The notes under the pieces are model-generated. The model was not told where the DNA came from and did not search any database. It worked only from the letters and a program-made list of their open reading frames with translations. This document shows positions 1 through 9,537 of a stretch of 64,000 nt of DNA, one piece after another (the first letter of the stretch is position 1; each line of letters starts with the position of its first letter). The translations under genes and the position numbers were made by a program. The DNA is from Paenibacillus glycanilyticus NBRC 16618. GTDB lineage: Bacteria; Bacillota; Bacilli; Paenibacillales; Paenibacillaceae. Location: positions 38,532 through 102,531 of the forward strand of contig NZ_BILY01000023.1 of assembly GCF_004000805.1 (NCBI RefSeq). Direction: 5' to 3'.

Positions 1-551
<551 letters not shown>

Positions 552-565
552 TTCTTTCTTATATA

Positions 566-600
566 AACAGCCTGCCTGAGAATCTCGGGCAGGCTGTTTC
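566..600 (+). terminator. Intrinsic terminator after katG
   Basis: Arms AACAGCCTGCCTGAGA (566-581) and TCTCGGGCAGGCTGTT (583-598) pair with one G-T wobble, leaving a tight loop, followed by a short T-containing tail. It lies 15 bases after the katG stop codon. Confidence 0.8.
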
Positions 601-787
601 ATTTGCTGCTTGCCCGGCAAGTACCTCAAGCTGCGCTGCAGCAGGCTTTTTGCCTGCTACCCGCCTTTCACTTGCCTCACCGGCTAAAAAAATGTCCGTA
701 CGATCTATAATCGCGTCCTGTTTCTCATTGACTGGAAATGATTAACTATACGTGAAAACATATTCAAATCGAAGGGTTGGTGTATGA

Positions 788-2632
788 ATGAAATCGAAGT
801 TTTTTGTAAGCGGTATCAAAGGCTTGATGCTGTTCCTTGTATTGCTGCTTGTCCTGCCTGTGGCGGCAAACGCAACTGCCTCAACGCAAAGCAGCAACTT
901 TTACAACGTGATTTTCCAAGACGGGGCGGATCCGTGGATCTACAAGCATACCGACGGCTTCTATTACTTCACCAAAACAACGGGAGGCGACGTGACGATC
1001 TGGAAGTCCAGCTCGCTTACCGGAGTTGACGCCGGCGCCAAAAGAGTGATCTCTACCGGCTGCTGCAATGTCTGGGCTCCCGAAATTCATTACATCAATG
1101 GAGCCTGGTATATCTATTACGCCAAGGATGACGGCAACAACGATAATCACCGGATGTACGTTCTGGAAAATACCTCCGCCGATCCAATGACGGGTACTTG
1201 GGTAAACAAGGGACTAATTACCGACTCTACAAACCGTTGGGCAATCGACGGAACCGTGCTGCAAGTAAATAACAATCTGTATTTCATATGGTCTGGCTGG
1301 GAAGGCACAGCAAATGTCTCGCAAAAACTGTATATCGCCCATATGAGCAATCCGTGGACGATCGACTCGGCCCGGGTTGAAATTGCGCATCCGACCTATT
1401 CCTGGGAAACCAATACCTCTCCTTCCGTTAACGAAGGACCTCAAGTCATCGTCCGTAACGGCGTCATCAGTCTTGTCTATTCGGCAAGCGGAAGCTGGAC
1501 AGATGGTTATTGCTTAGGCCTTGTTACGGCTAATACGAGCAGCAACCTGCTGCAAGCGTCCTCCTGGACCAAGCGGAACCAGCCGATCTTCCAATCCGGC
1601 AACGGCTTGTACGGCCCCGGCCACCATTCCTTCACGACATCACCCGACGGTACGGAGGACTGGATCGTCTATCATACGGCGAAGTACTCCGGCGCGGGCT
1701 GGAATAGGGAAATCCGGGCGCAAAAGTTTACCTGGAACGCGGACAACACGCCAAATCTCGGGGCTCCCGCAGCTCCGAATACTCCAATCGCCATACCTTC
1801 GGGAGACACGGGCCGCGTCCGTTATGAAGGCGAGGCCGGCGTATTCGGAGGCGCCGCTTACGCTTCGTCGAGCCCGAACGGTTCTGGCGGAAACAAAGCC
1901 GGCCATATCGATACGGCGAGCAGTTACGTGGAATTCGACGTTTACGCCGCGGCTGCGGGAGATTATGTGATGGCGGCCCGGACAGGTAACGGGACGACGG
2001 GACTGGATTGGTCCTATTTGGTTCTTACCGTTAATAACACAAGCTCCAGCAATTTATATATTGCGAACAAAGGCTGGGAAAACTGGGGAGCTTCGGTCGC
2101 ACGCCTTACGCTGAATGCAGGCTGGAACAAAATCCGCTTCTCCAAAGGGGACGGCTATGGCGAGCTTGATTGCTTCGACCTGTTCCCGGCTAGCCCGGCC
2201 GTTGTCTCCGGCGCTGTATACAAGCTGATTAATCCGATTAGCGGCAAGGCGTTGGATGTTGCGGGCGGAAGCACGGCTGACGGGGCGAATGTGCAGATAT
2301 GGGATGATTTGAACAACAAGCCCCAAGAATGGCGCATTACCAGCATGGGCGACGGTTCTTACAAGCTGATTAACACGAACAGCGGCAAAGCGCTTGACGT
2401 TGCCGGAGGCGGTACGGCTGACGGCACGAATGTTCAGATCTGGCAGGATATGAACAATGCTGCCCAGCGTTGGGCAATTCTCGGTACCGGCGGAAGCAAC
2501 TTCAAGCTTATCAATCCGAACAGCGGCAAAGCGCTTGATGTCTCCGGCGGCGCAACTGCGGCAGGCACCAACGTTCAAATCTGGCAGGACTACAATAATG
2601 CCGCTCAAACGTGGCAGCTGATACGCAAGTAA
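788..2632 (+). CDS. Secreted GH43 glycosidase (arabinofuranosidase/arabinanase type) with CBM and ricin-type lectin domain
   Basis: Exported glycoside hydrolase that probably trims arabinose or xylose side chains from plant polysaccharide. Residues 1-30 form a signal peptide (hydrophobic core LMLFLVLLLVLP, cleavage near ANA). Residues 35-335 are a five-bladed GH43 domain with the expected acidic triad: D48 in DGADPWIY, D154 in AIDGTV and E216 in NEGPQV; H280 in GPGHHSF fits the family's calcium/water site. Residues 343-475 look like a CBM6/CBM35-type sandwich (YEGEAG, GHIDTASSYVEFDV, DCFDLFPA). Residues 480-614 hold three ricin-B repeats with GKALDV and NVQIW motifs. The start follows AAGGG at 772-776. 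The gene stands alone between two terminators. Exact substrate cannot be read from sequence. Confidence 0.9.
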   Translation: MKSKFFVSGIKGLMLFLVLLLVLPVAANATASTQSSNFYNVIFQDGADPWIYKHTDGFYYFTKTTGGDVTIWKSSSLTGVDAGAKRVISTGCCNVWAPEIHYINGAWYIYYAKDDGNNDNHRMYVLENTSADPMTGTWVNKGLITDSTNRWAIDGTVLQVNNNLYFIWSGWEGTANVSQKLYIAHMSNPWTIDSARVEIAHPTYSWETNTSPSVNEGPQVIVRNGVISLVYSASGSWTDGYCLGLVTANTSSNLLQASSWTKRNQPIFQSGNGLYGPGHHSFTTSPDGTEDWIVYHTAKYSGAGWNREIRAQKFTWNADNTPNLGAPAAPNTPIAIPSGDTGRVRYEGEAGVFGGAAYASSSPNGSGGNKAGHIDTASSYVEFDVYAAAAGDYVMAARTGNGTTGLDWSYLVLTVNNTSSSNLYIANKGWENWGASVARLTLNAGWNKIRFSKGDGYGELDCFDLFPASPAVVSGAVYKLINPISGKALDVAGGSTADGANVQIWDDLNNKPQEWRITSMGDGSYKLINTNSGKALDVAGGGTADGTNVQIWQDMNNAAQRWAILGTGGSNFKLINPNSGKALDVSGGATAAGTNVQIWQDYNNAAQTWQLIRK

Positions 2633-2643
2633 GTAAAATCAGC

Positions 2644-2673
2644 AAAAACGCAACCGTTCCCGGTTGCGTTTTT
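2644..2673. terminator. Bidirectional terminator between GH43 and WYL regulator
   Basis: Perfect inverted repeat AAAAACGCAACCG (2644-2656), loop TTCC, and CGGTTGCGTTTTT (2661-2673). A-rich and T-rich flanks let it serve both convergent genes. Confidence 0.9.
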
Positions 2674-3633
2674 CTATTCGTACATGGCAAGGACGGCCTT
2701 TGCTTGCTGCACGATTTTTTCGATCAAATGGTCCGGCTGTTCCAGCATCATGGCGCCGCCAAAGCCAAGAACGTATTCCACGGCTTCCTGCTCCGTATTA
2801 AAGCGAAGCGTTACCGGGACCTTCCCGTCCACGGCCGGTACAGCCGTGCCCAGCTTCTCTACAAACCGATCCGTGAAGGACATTCGGCCTAGTATGGACG
2901 GATCCGCAAGAACCTTTACTTCTATGGAAGGAAGCGAACCGGCAAAATCCAGCTTGCTCTGCTTCCAGTATTCAGCAAGATCGAAATCGTCAGGCCGGGA
3001 AAACAACTCATCCGTAGCTTCCGCCCTCGCAATTCTCGATACCCTGAAGCTCCGGAAAGCCCCGTCGTCATTCCTGGCTACCAAATACCAGGAGCTGCCT
3101 TTCGCCACAAGCCCCAAAGGACTTACCGTCCTTTCCGAACTGGTCCCATCGGCTTTCTGATAAGTTATTTTGAGCCGGGTATCCTCCCATAACGCTTTTT
3201 GAATCGTTAGCAAAGCTTTATTCTTGTCCTCGGCGGGCTTCCACGTTCCCGTATCCATATAAATTTTCTCCATATAATGCAATGCTTCGCTTTTGGAGGA
3301 GTCGGGCAAGGAGGCCAGCAGCTTCTGACGGATATCGAGTCCCTTTATCTCCACGCCTAGATCCTTCAGCATTTGTTCAGCGGGAAGAATAAACAAAGCC
3401 TTTGTATCCTCCAGCTTCAGACCGCTTAAGTAGCTCCGGAAATGATCCATCAATCTCCAACCGCCTGTTTTCCCCCGGTCCGCTATGACAGGCACGCCGG
3501 AAAGGCTAAGCGCATCCATGTCGCGAAGAATAGTCCGTTCCGATACCTCAAGTCTTTTGGCAAGCTCCTTGGTCGTCAATATTTCATTATTCTGGAGCAA
3601 AATCATAATACTAAGCAGACGGTCTGCCCTCAT
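2674..3633 (-). CDS. YafY-type transcriptional regulator (HTH plus WYL domain)
   Basis: DNA-binding regulator with an N-terminal winged helix (ADRLLSIMILLQNN, TTKELAKRLEVSERTILRDM, about residues 2-55) and a central WYL domain named for its SSWYLVARN stretch (about 160-225), followed by a C-terminal WCX-like region ending in KAVLAMYE. WYL domains are thought to sense small ligands or nucleic acid. I place the start at the ATG at 3633: it lies about 7 bases after AGGTGA, while the ATG at 3639 is too close to it. It is divergent from the short-chain dehydrogenase at 3744 across about 110 bases, so that gene and its own promoter are the likely targets. The ligand is unknown. Confidence 0.88.
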   Translation of the reverse strand: MRADRLLSIMILLQNNEILTTKELAKRLEVSERTILRDMDALSLSGVPVIADRGKTGGWRLMDHFRSYLSGLKLEDTKALFILPAEQMLKDLGVEIKGLDIRQKLLASLPDSSKSEALHYMEKIYMDTGTWKPAEDKNKALLTIQKALWEDTRLKITYQKADGTSSERTVSPLGLVAKGSSWYLVARNDDGAFRSFRVSRIARAEATDELFSRPDDFDLAEYWKQSKLDFAGSLPSIEVKVLADPSILGRMSFTDRFVEKLGTAVPAVDGKVPVTLRFNTEQEAVEYVLGFGGAMMLEQPDHLIEKIVQQAKAVLAMYE

Positions 3634-3743
3634 ATCCATTCACCTTTGCTTTTTTATATATGACAAAAGATGTCGTCATTATAGTTTACAATAAAAAAAG
3701 AATCAACCCATTGCAACACCATTCTAATTAGGAGGCAACCAAA

Positions 3744-4655
3744 ATGAAACCTTTACATGGAAAAATCGCGCTGGTAGCAGGAGGAACGCGCGGAGCCGGG
3801 CGTGGCATTGCCATTGAGCTGGGAGCGGCAGGCGCAACGGTGTATGTCACGGGGCGCACGACTCGGGCGCAAGTATCCGAGTACAACCGGCCGGAAACCA
3901 TTGAGGAAACAGCGGAGCTAGTTACGAAAGCGGGCGGACAAGGAATTGCCGTACAGGTGGATCATCTAATTCCCGAACAGGTGCAGGCTTTGGCGAACCG
4001 CATTGAGCAGGAGCATGGAAGGCTTGATATTCTGGTCAATGATATATGGGGAGGCGAAAATCTCGTGGAATGGAATACTCCGGTATGGGAGCATTCGCTG
4101 GATAAGGGACTACGCATGCTGAGACTCGCCATTGATACTCATCTGATTACGAGCCATTTCGTTCTCCCTCTCCTCATTAAGAACAAAAACGGGCTGATTG
4201 TCGAGATGACTGACGGAACTGCCGAGTACAATCGGGATCATTACAGACTGTCGATGTATTACGATTTGGTCAAAAACTCCATCAATCGCATGGCTTGGGC
4301 GCTGGCTCAAGAAGTGAAGCCTCACGAATGCACGGCTGTTTCCTTGACGCCCGGCTGGCTTCGTTCCGAACTCATGCTGGAAATTTTTAAGGTGACGGAG
4401 GAGAACTGGCGGGAAGGCGCTTCCGAGGATCCTCATTTTATTATTTCCGAATCGCCCCGCTATGTGGGACGTGCCGTCGCTGCTCTTGCGGGAGATTCGG
4501 AAGTAAGCCGCTGGAATGGACAATCCCTGTCAAGCGGCCAGCTTGCGCAGGTTTACGGCTTCACGGATGTGGACGGTTCACAGCCCAATTGCATGCCTTA
4601 TCTGGTTGAAGTTATCGAGGCGGGCAAGCCGGCGGATACGACGGGTTATAGATAA
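3744..4655 (+). CDS. Short-chain dehydrogenase/reductase (SDR)
   Basis: Cytoplasmic NAD(P)-dependent oxidoreductase of the classical SDR fold. The nucleotide-binding glycine motif GGTRGAGRGIAIE is at residues 13-25 and the catalytic Y-x-x-x-K is in MYYDLVKNS, preceded by a threonine-rich strand (EMTDGT) where the family's serine usually lies. At 303 residues it is longer than the usual 250 because of a C-terminal extension, a pattern I know from DHRS1-like SDRs. The start is clear: AGGAGG at 3730-3735, nine bases before ATG. It is divergent from the WYL regulator, its probable controller. Substrate unknown. Confidence 0.88.
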   Translation: MKPLHGKIALVAGGTRGAGRGIAIELGAAGATVYVTGRTTRAQVSEYNRPETIEETAELVTKAGGQGIAVQVDHLIPEQVQALANRIEQEHGRLDILVNDIWGGENLVEWNTPVWEHSLDKGLRMLRLAIDTHLITSHFVLPLLIKNKNGLIVEMTDGTAEYNRDHYRLSMYYDLVKNSINRMAWALAQEVKPHECTAVSLTPGWLRSELMLEIFKVTEENWREGASEDPHFIISESPRYVGRAVAALAGDSEVSRWNGQSLSSGQLAQVYGFTDVDGSQPNCMPYLVEVIEAGKPADTTGYR

Positions 4656-4720
4656 CCTTTTTATATTTACGCAAAAAAAATGCCTCAATTTATTCCCAAT
4701 CAAGGTTAAACACAACCGGA

Positions 4721-4840
4721 GCATTTTGAATGTTTCTGGAGAAGCGCTAGCGTTCGCTTTTACTCTCGGGATTCCTACCTTAAATAATATAGATAAAGGA
4801 ATCCCGGAGTAATGGAGATCGGAAGAACATTCAAATATGC
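4721..4840. repeat. 120-bp imperfect palindromic element filling a convergent intergenic gap
   Basis: Outer arms GCATTTTGAATGTT (4721-4734) and AACATTCAAATATGC (4826-4840), and inner arms ACTCTCGGGATTCCT (4762-4776) and AGGAATCCCGGAGT (4797-4810), nest around a 20-base AT-rich loop. A further small palindrome, AGCGCTAGCG, sits in the left arm. It can act as a terminator for both flanking genes, but its size and nested arms look more like a dispersed REP or MITE-like repeat. Confidence 0.55.
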
Positions 4841-4849
4841 AGGTTGCTG

Positions 4850-6196
4850 TTAAACCGGCCCTACAGCCGCTTCATCCTTCTCTGCCTTTGCCACGGAAAG
4901 AGGCAGCCCTAGATTCCCGCGCAGCGTGCCGCTCTCGTATTCGGTACGGAACAGTCCCCGCCGCTGCAGCTCGGGAACGACGAGCTCGATAATATCTTCG
5001 AATCCGCCGGGGAAATACGGCGACATGATATTGAAGCCGTCCGCTCCCTCATTCAGGAACCACTCCTCCAGCTGATCGGCAATCTGCGAAGGCGTTCCGA
5101 CGATCTCGCGGTGTCCGCGGGCGCCGGCAATCCGTTCGTATACGGCGCGGATCGAAGTTAAATTCTCGCGCTTTGCAATATCCCGGATAATATTGTACCG
5201 GATGCGCGGATTGGTCTTGTCTTCAATCGAGCTGATATCCGGCAGCGGCTCATCCACATCGTAACCGGACAAATCGATATTGGTGAAGCCCGACAGATAT
5301 GCCAGACCTACCTCCGGCAAAATGTAGCCGTTCAGCTCCTTCTGCTTCGCCAGCGCCTCCTCTTCGGTCTTGGCGACCGTAATGAAGACGCCCGGCATAA
5401 TTTTCAGCTCATCCTTTTCTCGTCCGTATGTGGCCAGCCGCCCCTTCACGTCCCGATAGAAAGCTTGCGCCTCCTCCAGCGTCTGCCAGGCCGTAAATAT
5501 AACCTCGGCCGTCTTCGCGGCCAGTTCCTTGCCGGACTCGGATGAGCCGGCTTGCACGATTACCGGGTTGCCATGCGGGCTAGCCGGATTATCGAGCGTA
5601 CCCGTTACTTTGAACCATTTTCCGTCATGATCGACGGGATGCACTTTATCAACATCAAGAAAACGTCCTTGTTCCTTGTCAATAACAAGCGCATCCGCGT
5701 CGATGGATTGCCACAGCTTCTGGACAAGCTCAACAAATTCCTCGGCCCGCTCATACCGGCTTGCATGCTCCAGATGCTTATCCTTGCCAAACAGGAAGGA
5801 TTCCTTGTCATTGGCGGAGGTTACGACATTCCAGGCTGCGCGGCCGCCAGACAAATGGTTGATCGAACTAAACTTGCGCGCGACATGGAAAGGTTCGTTA
5901 TAAGTGGTCGTTAAGGTAGCGGCTAACCCGATTTTTTCCGTAACGGCTGCTAGCGCCGAGATTAGAATAACCGGATCCAGCTTAAGCGCGGAGCTGGAAT
6001 GCTCATTCAGATTGGAACCAAAGCCGTCCGCGAAAAAGATCATGTCGAACTTGGCCCGCTCCGCCGTCCTGGCGATCTCCGTCAAATAGGCCAGATCAAA
6101 GGTACGGTCTGCTCCGGAATCAGGATGTCTCCAGCTCGCCACATGATGTCCGGGCAGCATGATAAAAGCACCAAGCTTCATTTGTCTTACCGTCAT
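4850..6196 (-). CDS. LLM-class flavin-dependent monooxygenase (NtaA/SnaA/DszA type), second copy
   Basis: Bacterial-luciferase-fold monooxygenase using reduced FMN supplied by a partner reductase. Family marks are MKLGAFIMLPGHHVASWRHP at the N-terminus, DMIFFADGFG, TLTTTYNEPFHVARKFSSI, HLSGGRAAWNVVTS, VIVQAGSSESGKELAAKTAE and the C-terminal ADGFNIMSPYFPGG. Such enzymes open nitrilotriacetate, dibenzothiophene or sulfur-containing substrates. It is close throughout to the enzyme at 7283-8629, so the pair arose by duplication. Start chosen at the ATG at 6196, eight bases after GGAG. Last gene of the ABC-type operon, 40 bases after the binding-protein gene. Substrate unproven. Confidence 0.88.
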   Translation of the reverse strand: MTVRQMKLGAFIMLPGHHVASWRHPDSGADRTFDLAYLTEIARTAERAKFDMIFFADGFGSNLNEHSSSALKLDPVILISALAAVTEKIGLAATLTTTYNEPFHVARKFSSINHLSGGRAAWNVVTSANDKESFLFGKDKHLEHASRYERAEEFVELVQKLWQSIDADALVIDKEQGRFLDVDKVHPVDHDGKWFKVTGTLDNPASPHGNPVIVQAGSSESGKELAAKTAEVIFTAWQTLEEAQAFYRDVKGRLATYGREKDELKIMPGVFITVAKTEEEALAKQKELNGYILPEVGLAYLSGFTNIDLSGYDVDEPLPDISSIEDKTNPRIRYNIIRDIAKRENLTSIRAVYERIAGARGHREIVGTPSQIADQLEEWFLNEGADGFNIMSPYFPGGFEDIIELVVPELQRRGLFRTEYESGTLRGNLGLPLSVAKAEKDEAAVGPV

Positions 6197-6236
6197 CTTC
6201 ACCACTCCATCTCTTCTATATATAATGAGCTTTCCT

Positions 6237-7256
6237 TTATTTCTTCGCGTAGGAATTAAACTCGTTGGTGTACAAGTCTTCCGCCTTAACCTGGCCTTTC
6301 TTCAAATCACCGTTAGCTACGAGCCAATCAATCCAGACCTGATATTCGCCCGGCGTTATAACGCCTCCGGCCTTCGCAATTCCGGTGCTCTTCCAATATT
6401 TCAGATTTTCGGTTGGCTCGTTGGGATCGCGCTTTTTGATTATGGCTTCGAACCGCTGAATGACCTCTTCCCGCGGAGTCGTGCGCGCCCATTCGATAGC
6501 CTTGGCTACTCCTTCAACAAACTGCTTCACCGTGTCCGGGTTCTTCTTGATATAATCCTCGCGGAAGAAATAATCGCCCGCCGTAAATTCCGTCTTGTAG
6601 ACGTCCGTATCCTTAAAGAGCTCAACAATGCCCCCTTTGTCCAGGGCACGGTCTCTCGCGATACCGCTCATAAGCACAACGTCAATCTGTTTGCTGCGCA
6701 AAATCTGCTCGGCATTGGCGGACGGAATCGTCACAAGCGTCACTTGTTCGATTTCCTTTTCGGTCAAGCCGCCTCTCCTTAAATAATCCTTCGTTACAAA
6801 TTCCAAATGGGCTCCCAGCGTATTGACGCCAATTTTTTTGCCGATAAAATCCTTTGGCGATTTAATCGGGCTGTCTGCCAGCACGTATGCGCCGATGTAA
6901 GTATTCTTATCGCTGCCGTAAGAGCCGATAACGGATTTAATCTTTACGTTTTGCGAGATGGACTTGATGATCGCCCCGTTAAAAGCCGAACCGAAATCAA
7001 TCTGTTTCGTTGCCGTCAATTGAATGCTTTCCGGTCCGCCCGTCGTGCTCCCGATCGATTCCAGCTCCAAATCGCCGAGATACCCCAAATCCTTCGCCAG
7101 CTCAGGGAACGATACGCTTCCCGGCGCCGAATTGTACTGGAGCACCTTGTCTTCTTCCCCCGACTTCGCTTTGCTCTCGGAGCAGCCTGCAAGCAGCGCG
7201 CTAACTAAGCCCATCGTTAACAAAAAAGCATGAACGTGAGTAAATCGTTTCTTCAT
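6237..7256 (-). CDS. ABC transporter substrate-binding lipoprotein, sulfonate/nitrate (SsuA/TauA) type
   Basis: Membrane-anchored binding protein that delivers substrate to the permease at 8693. A lipoprotein signal ends in the lipobox LLAGC (cysteine at residue 25) after a basic start, MKKRF. The mature part has the SsuA/NMT1 pattern: PGSVSFPELAKDLGYL, STTGGPESIQLTATKQIDFG, SPKDFIGKKIGVNTLG, and a hinge with VTIPSANAEQILRSKQIDV. Start set at the ATG at 7256, just after GAGAGGG; the ATG at 7280 lacks a binding site. It sits between the two monooxygenase genes, arguing that transported compound and monooxygenase substrate are the same. Organic sulfur is the likeliest class; specificity is inference. 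Confidence 0.87.
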   Translation of the reverse strand: MKKRFTHVHAFLLTMGLVSALLAGCSESKAKSGEEDKVLQYNSAPGSVSFPELAKDLGYLGDLELESIGSTTGGPESIQLTATKQIDFGSAFNGAIIKSISQNVKIKSVIGSYGSDKNTYIGAYVLADSPIKSPKDFIGKKIGVNTLGAHLEFVTKDYLRRGGLTEKEIEQVTLVTIPSANAEQILRSKQIDVVLMSGIARDRALDKGGIVELFKDTDVYKTEFTAGDYFFREDYIKKNPDTVKQFVEGVAKAIEWARTTPREEVIQRFEAIIKKRDPNEPTENLKYWKSTGIAKAGGVITPGEYQVWIDWLVANGDLKKGQVKAEDLYTNEFNSYAKK

Positions 7257-7282
7257 AAGACCCTCTCCCGACCTCTTCATAT

Positions 7283-8629
7283 TTATTGATGCGATTGCTG
7301 CGGCTGCTTGCTGTATGGATGAACCGGAACGGATAAGCCCAGATTCCCCCGCAGCGTATGGCTTTCGTATTCCGTGCGGAACAATCCTCGGCGCTGCAGC
7401 TCCGGAATAACTAGCTCCACAATGTCGTTTAAACCTTCGGGGAACGTAGGCGGCATGATATTAAAGCCGTCGGCACCGTCATTCAAGAACCATTCCTCCA
7501 GCTGATCCGCGATCTGGGCGGGCGTGCCTACTATTTCCCGGTGTCCCCTTGCTCCTGCGATAAATTCGTACACCTCGCGCAGCGTGCTTAAGCCTTCCCG
7601 CTCCGCAAGAGCGCGTATGATATTCGTGCGGGTCTGCGGGTTCGTCTTGTCCTCGTTCTCCCCGCTTGCCGGAAGCGGCGCATCCACATCGTAACCGCTC
7701 AAATCGACGCCGATAAAATTCGATAAGTACTCCAGACCAACCTCTGGCGAAATATAGCTGTTTAACTCCTTGCGCTTCGCAATCGCTTCGGCTTCCGTGC
7801 GAGCAACCGTGATGAACACGCCCGGCATAATTTTCAGGTCATCCGGCTGGCGTCCGTATTTAGCAAGGCGTCCCTTCACGTCCCGGTAGAAGGCCTGCGC
7901 TTCCTCCAGCGTCTGCCAGGCGGTAAATATGACCTCGGCCGTCTTCGCGGCCAGCTCTTTCCCCGCCTCCGAGGACCCTGCCTGCACAATAACGGGATAA
8001 CCTTGTGGCGTCGACGGAGCATCCAGCAGACCTTGCACTTTAAACCATTCCCCTTGGTGATCAACGGGGTGAACCTTGTCAACGTCCAAGAACCGACCAT
8101 TCTCCTTGTCGATAACAAGCGCTTCCTCTTCGATGGAGAACCAGAGCTTTTTCGTCAATTCAACGAATTCTTCCGCCCTTTCATAGCGACGAGCATGCTC
8201 GAGATGCTTTTCCTTGCCGAACAGCTGCGCCTCCTTCTCGTTGCCCGAAGTCACTACATTCCAGCCCGCGCGCCCCCCGGACAAATGGTCGATAGCCGCG
8301 AACTTGCGCGCTACCTGGAACGGCTCGTTATAAGTGGTCGTAAGCGTCGCCGTCAGACCGATATTTCGGGTGACTGCCGCAAGGGCCGAGATAATGATCA
8401 GCGGATCAAGCTTAATGGTTGAGGTAGCAAAGTTGCCTAGGCGCTTGAGGCCAAGGATATCCGCGAAAAAAATCATATCGAACTTGCCCCGTTCCGCCGT
8501 CTGCGCCAGCTCCTTTAAGTACTCCAGATCCAAGGTACGGCGAGGATCCGTGGACGGATAACGCCAGCTGGCCACATGATGGCCCGGTAGGTTAAAGAAG
8601 GCTCCAAGCTTCATTTGTTTGTTGGTCAT
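7283..8629 (-). CDS. LLM-class flavin-dependent monooxygenase (NtaA/SnaA/DszA type), first copy
   Basis: Paralogue of the enzyme at 4850-6196, with the same landmarks: MKLGAFFNLPGHHVASWRYP, DMIFFADILG, TATLTTTYNEPFQVARKFAA, HLSGGRAGWNVVTS and GADGFNIMPPTFPEG. Acts in the cytoplasm with FMNH2 and oxygen. The start is the ATG at 8629, eight bases after AGGAG; upstream in-frame codons add residues without family match. It lies 63 bases after the permease gene and 26 before the binding-protein gene, so all are probably one transcript. The conserved substrate-side loop differs between the copies (GLKRLGNFATST here, GSNLNEHSSSA in the other), which could mean different substrates. Function inferred from family. 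Confidence 0.88.
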   Translation of the reverse strand: MTNKQMKLGAFFNLPGHHVASWRYPSTDPRRTLDLEYLKELAQTAERGKFDMIFFADILGLKRLGNFATSTIKLDPLIIISALAAVTRNIGLTATLTTTYNEPFQVARKFAAIDHLSGGRAGWNVVTSGNEKEAQLFGKEKHLEHARRYERAEEFVELTKKLWFSIEEEALVIDKENGRFLDVDKVHPVDHQGEWFKVQGLLDAPSTPQGYPVIVQAGSSEAGKELAAKTAEVIFTAWQTLEEAQAFYRDVKGRLAKYGRQPDDLKIMPGVFITVARTEAEAIAKRKELNSYISPEVGLEYLSNFIGVDLSGYDVDAPLPASGENEDKTNPQTRTNIIRALAEREGLSTLREVYEFIAGARGHREIVGTPAQIADQLEEWFLNDGADGFNIMPPTFPEGLNDIVELVIPELQRRGLFRTEYESHTLRGNLGLSVPVHPYSKQPQQSHQ

Positions 8630-8692
8630 ACTCACCACTCCTAGTATTCCTATATTTTTAATCACTTTAATGTAAAAAAATATCCGCTTCGT

Positions 8693-9511
8693 TTATACTT
8701 GCTGCTTCCATTTGGACAATTTACGTTCCAGCACGCTTAGTCCCTGATTAATCAACAAGCCAAGCAAAGCGATCGTGAGGATACCGGCAAACATTTCGGG
8801 GATTTGAAAGTTATATTGGGAATACGTGATAAGGTAGCCGAGTCCTTCCTTGGCGCCTACCATCTCGGCGGCGATAAGGACGAGAATCGCTCCGGTTCCC
8901 GCCATCCGGATTCCGGTAAAGATCGTAGGCACCGACGCCGGAAGTATAACTTTGAGGAATAGCTTATAAGACGAGAGATTCATGGACCGGGCTGATTTGA
9001 TCAGCAGCGGATCAACGTTGCCGACGGCGGCGATCGTGTTCAGAAGAATCGGCCATGTGCAGGCGAACAAAACGATGGCGATTTTGGATGTCTCTCCGAT
9101 GCCGAGGATGAGCATAAACACGGGAAGCAAAGCAAGCGCCGCCGTGTTGCGGAACAATTCCATAACCGGATTAAGCAGCTCCCTCGCAAGTGGATACCAG
9201 CCAATCGCAAGCCCTAACGGAATGGCGATAACAAGAGCCAGAGCAAATCCGCTTAACGAACGAATCATGCTCGCCGCAAAATGATGGAACAGCTCGCCGG
9301 ACACTATCAAATGCCACAACGCCTGAATGACATCGGAGAACGGGGGCAGGAAAGCCGGATCCGCGAAGCCCGCGAGGGGAGCAAACTGCCAGACCAGCGC
9401 CAATAGAATCAGGACGATAGACTGCTTGAACAGCTTGCGGATATTAAGCGAAATGCCCAGCTTGATCTTTCTAGTCTGCAAGGGTCTAGGAACCGCTTTT
9501 ACATTTTCCAT
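8693..9511 (-). CDS. ssuC: ABC transporter permease, sulfonate (SsuC) type
   Basis: Integral membrane subunit of the importer, 272 residues with about six membrane segments and a basic N-terminal tail. The segment IKSARSMNLSSYKLFLKVIL followed by PASVPTIFTG is the permease motif that contacts the ATPase. Family marks of SsuC/TauC/NrtB include GWYPLARELLNPVMELFR and SKIAIVLFACTWPILLNT. Start at the ATG at 9511, nine bases after AAAGGAG. It follows the ATPase gene by 26 bases. The symbol is given for family only; the carried compound is not known from sequence. Confidence 0.85.
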   Translation of the reverse strand: MENVKAVPRPLQTRKIKLGISLNIRKLFKQSIVLILLALVWQFAPLAGFADPAFLPPFSDVIQALWHLIVSGELFHHFAASMIRSLSGFALALVIAIPLGLAIGWYPLARELLNPVMELFRNTAALALLPVFMLILGIGETSKIAIVLFACTWPILLNTIAAVGNVDPLLIKSARSMNLSSYKLFLKVILPASVPTIFTGIRMAGTGAILVLIAAEMVGAKEGLGYLITYSQYNFQIPEMFAGILTIALLGLLINQGLSVLERKLSKWKQQV

Positions 9512-9537
9512 TTCGATACGCTCCTTTCGTTAATCCG

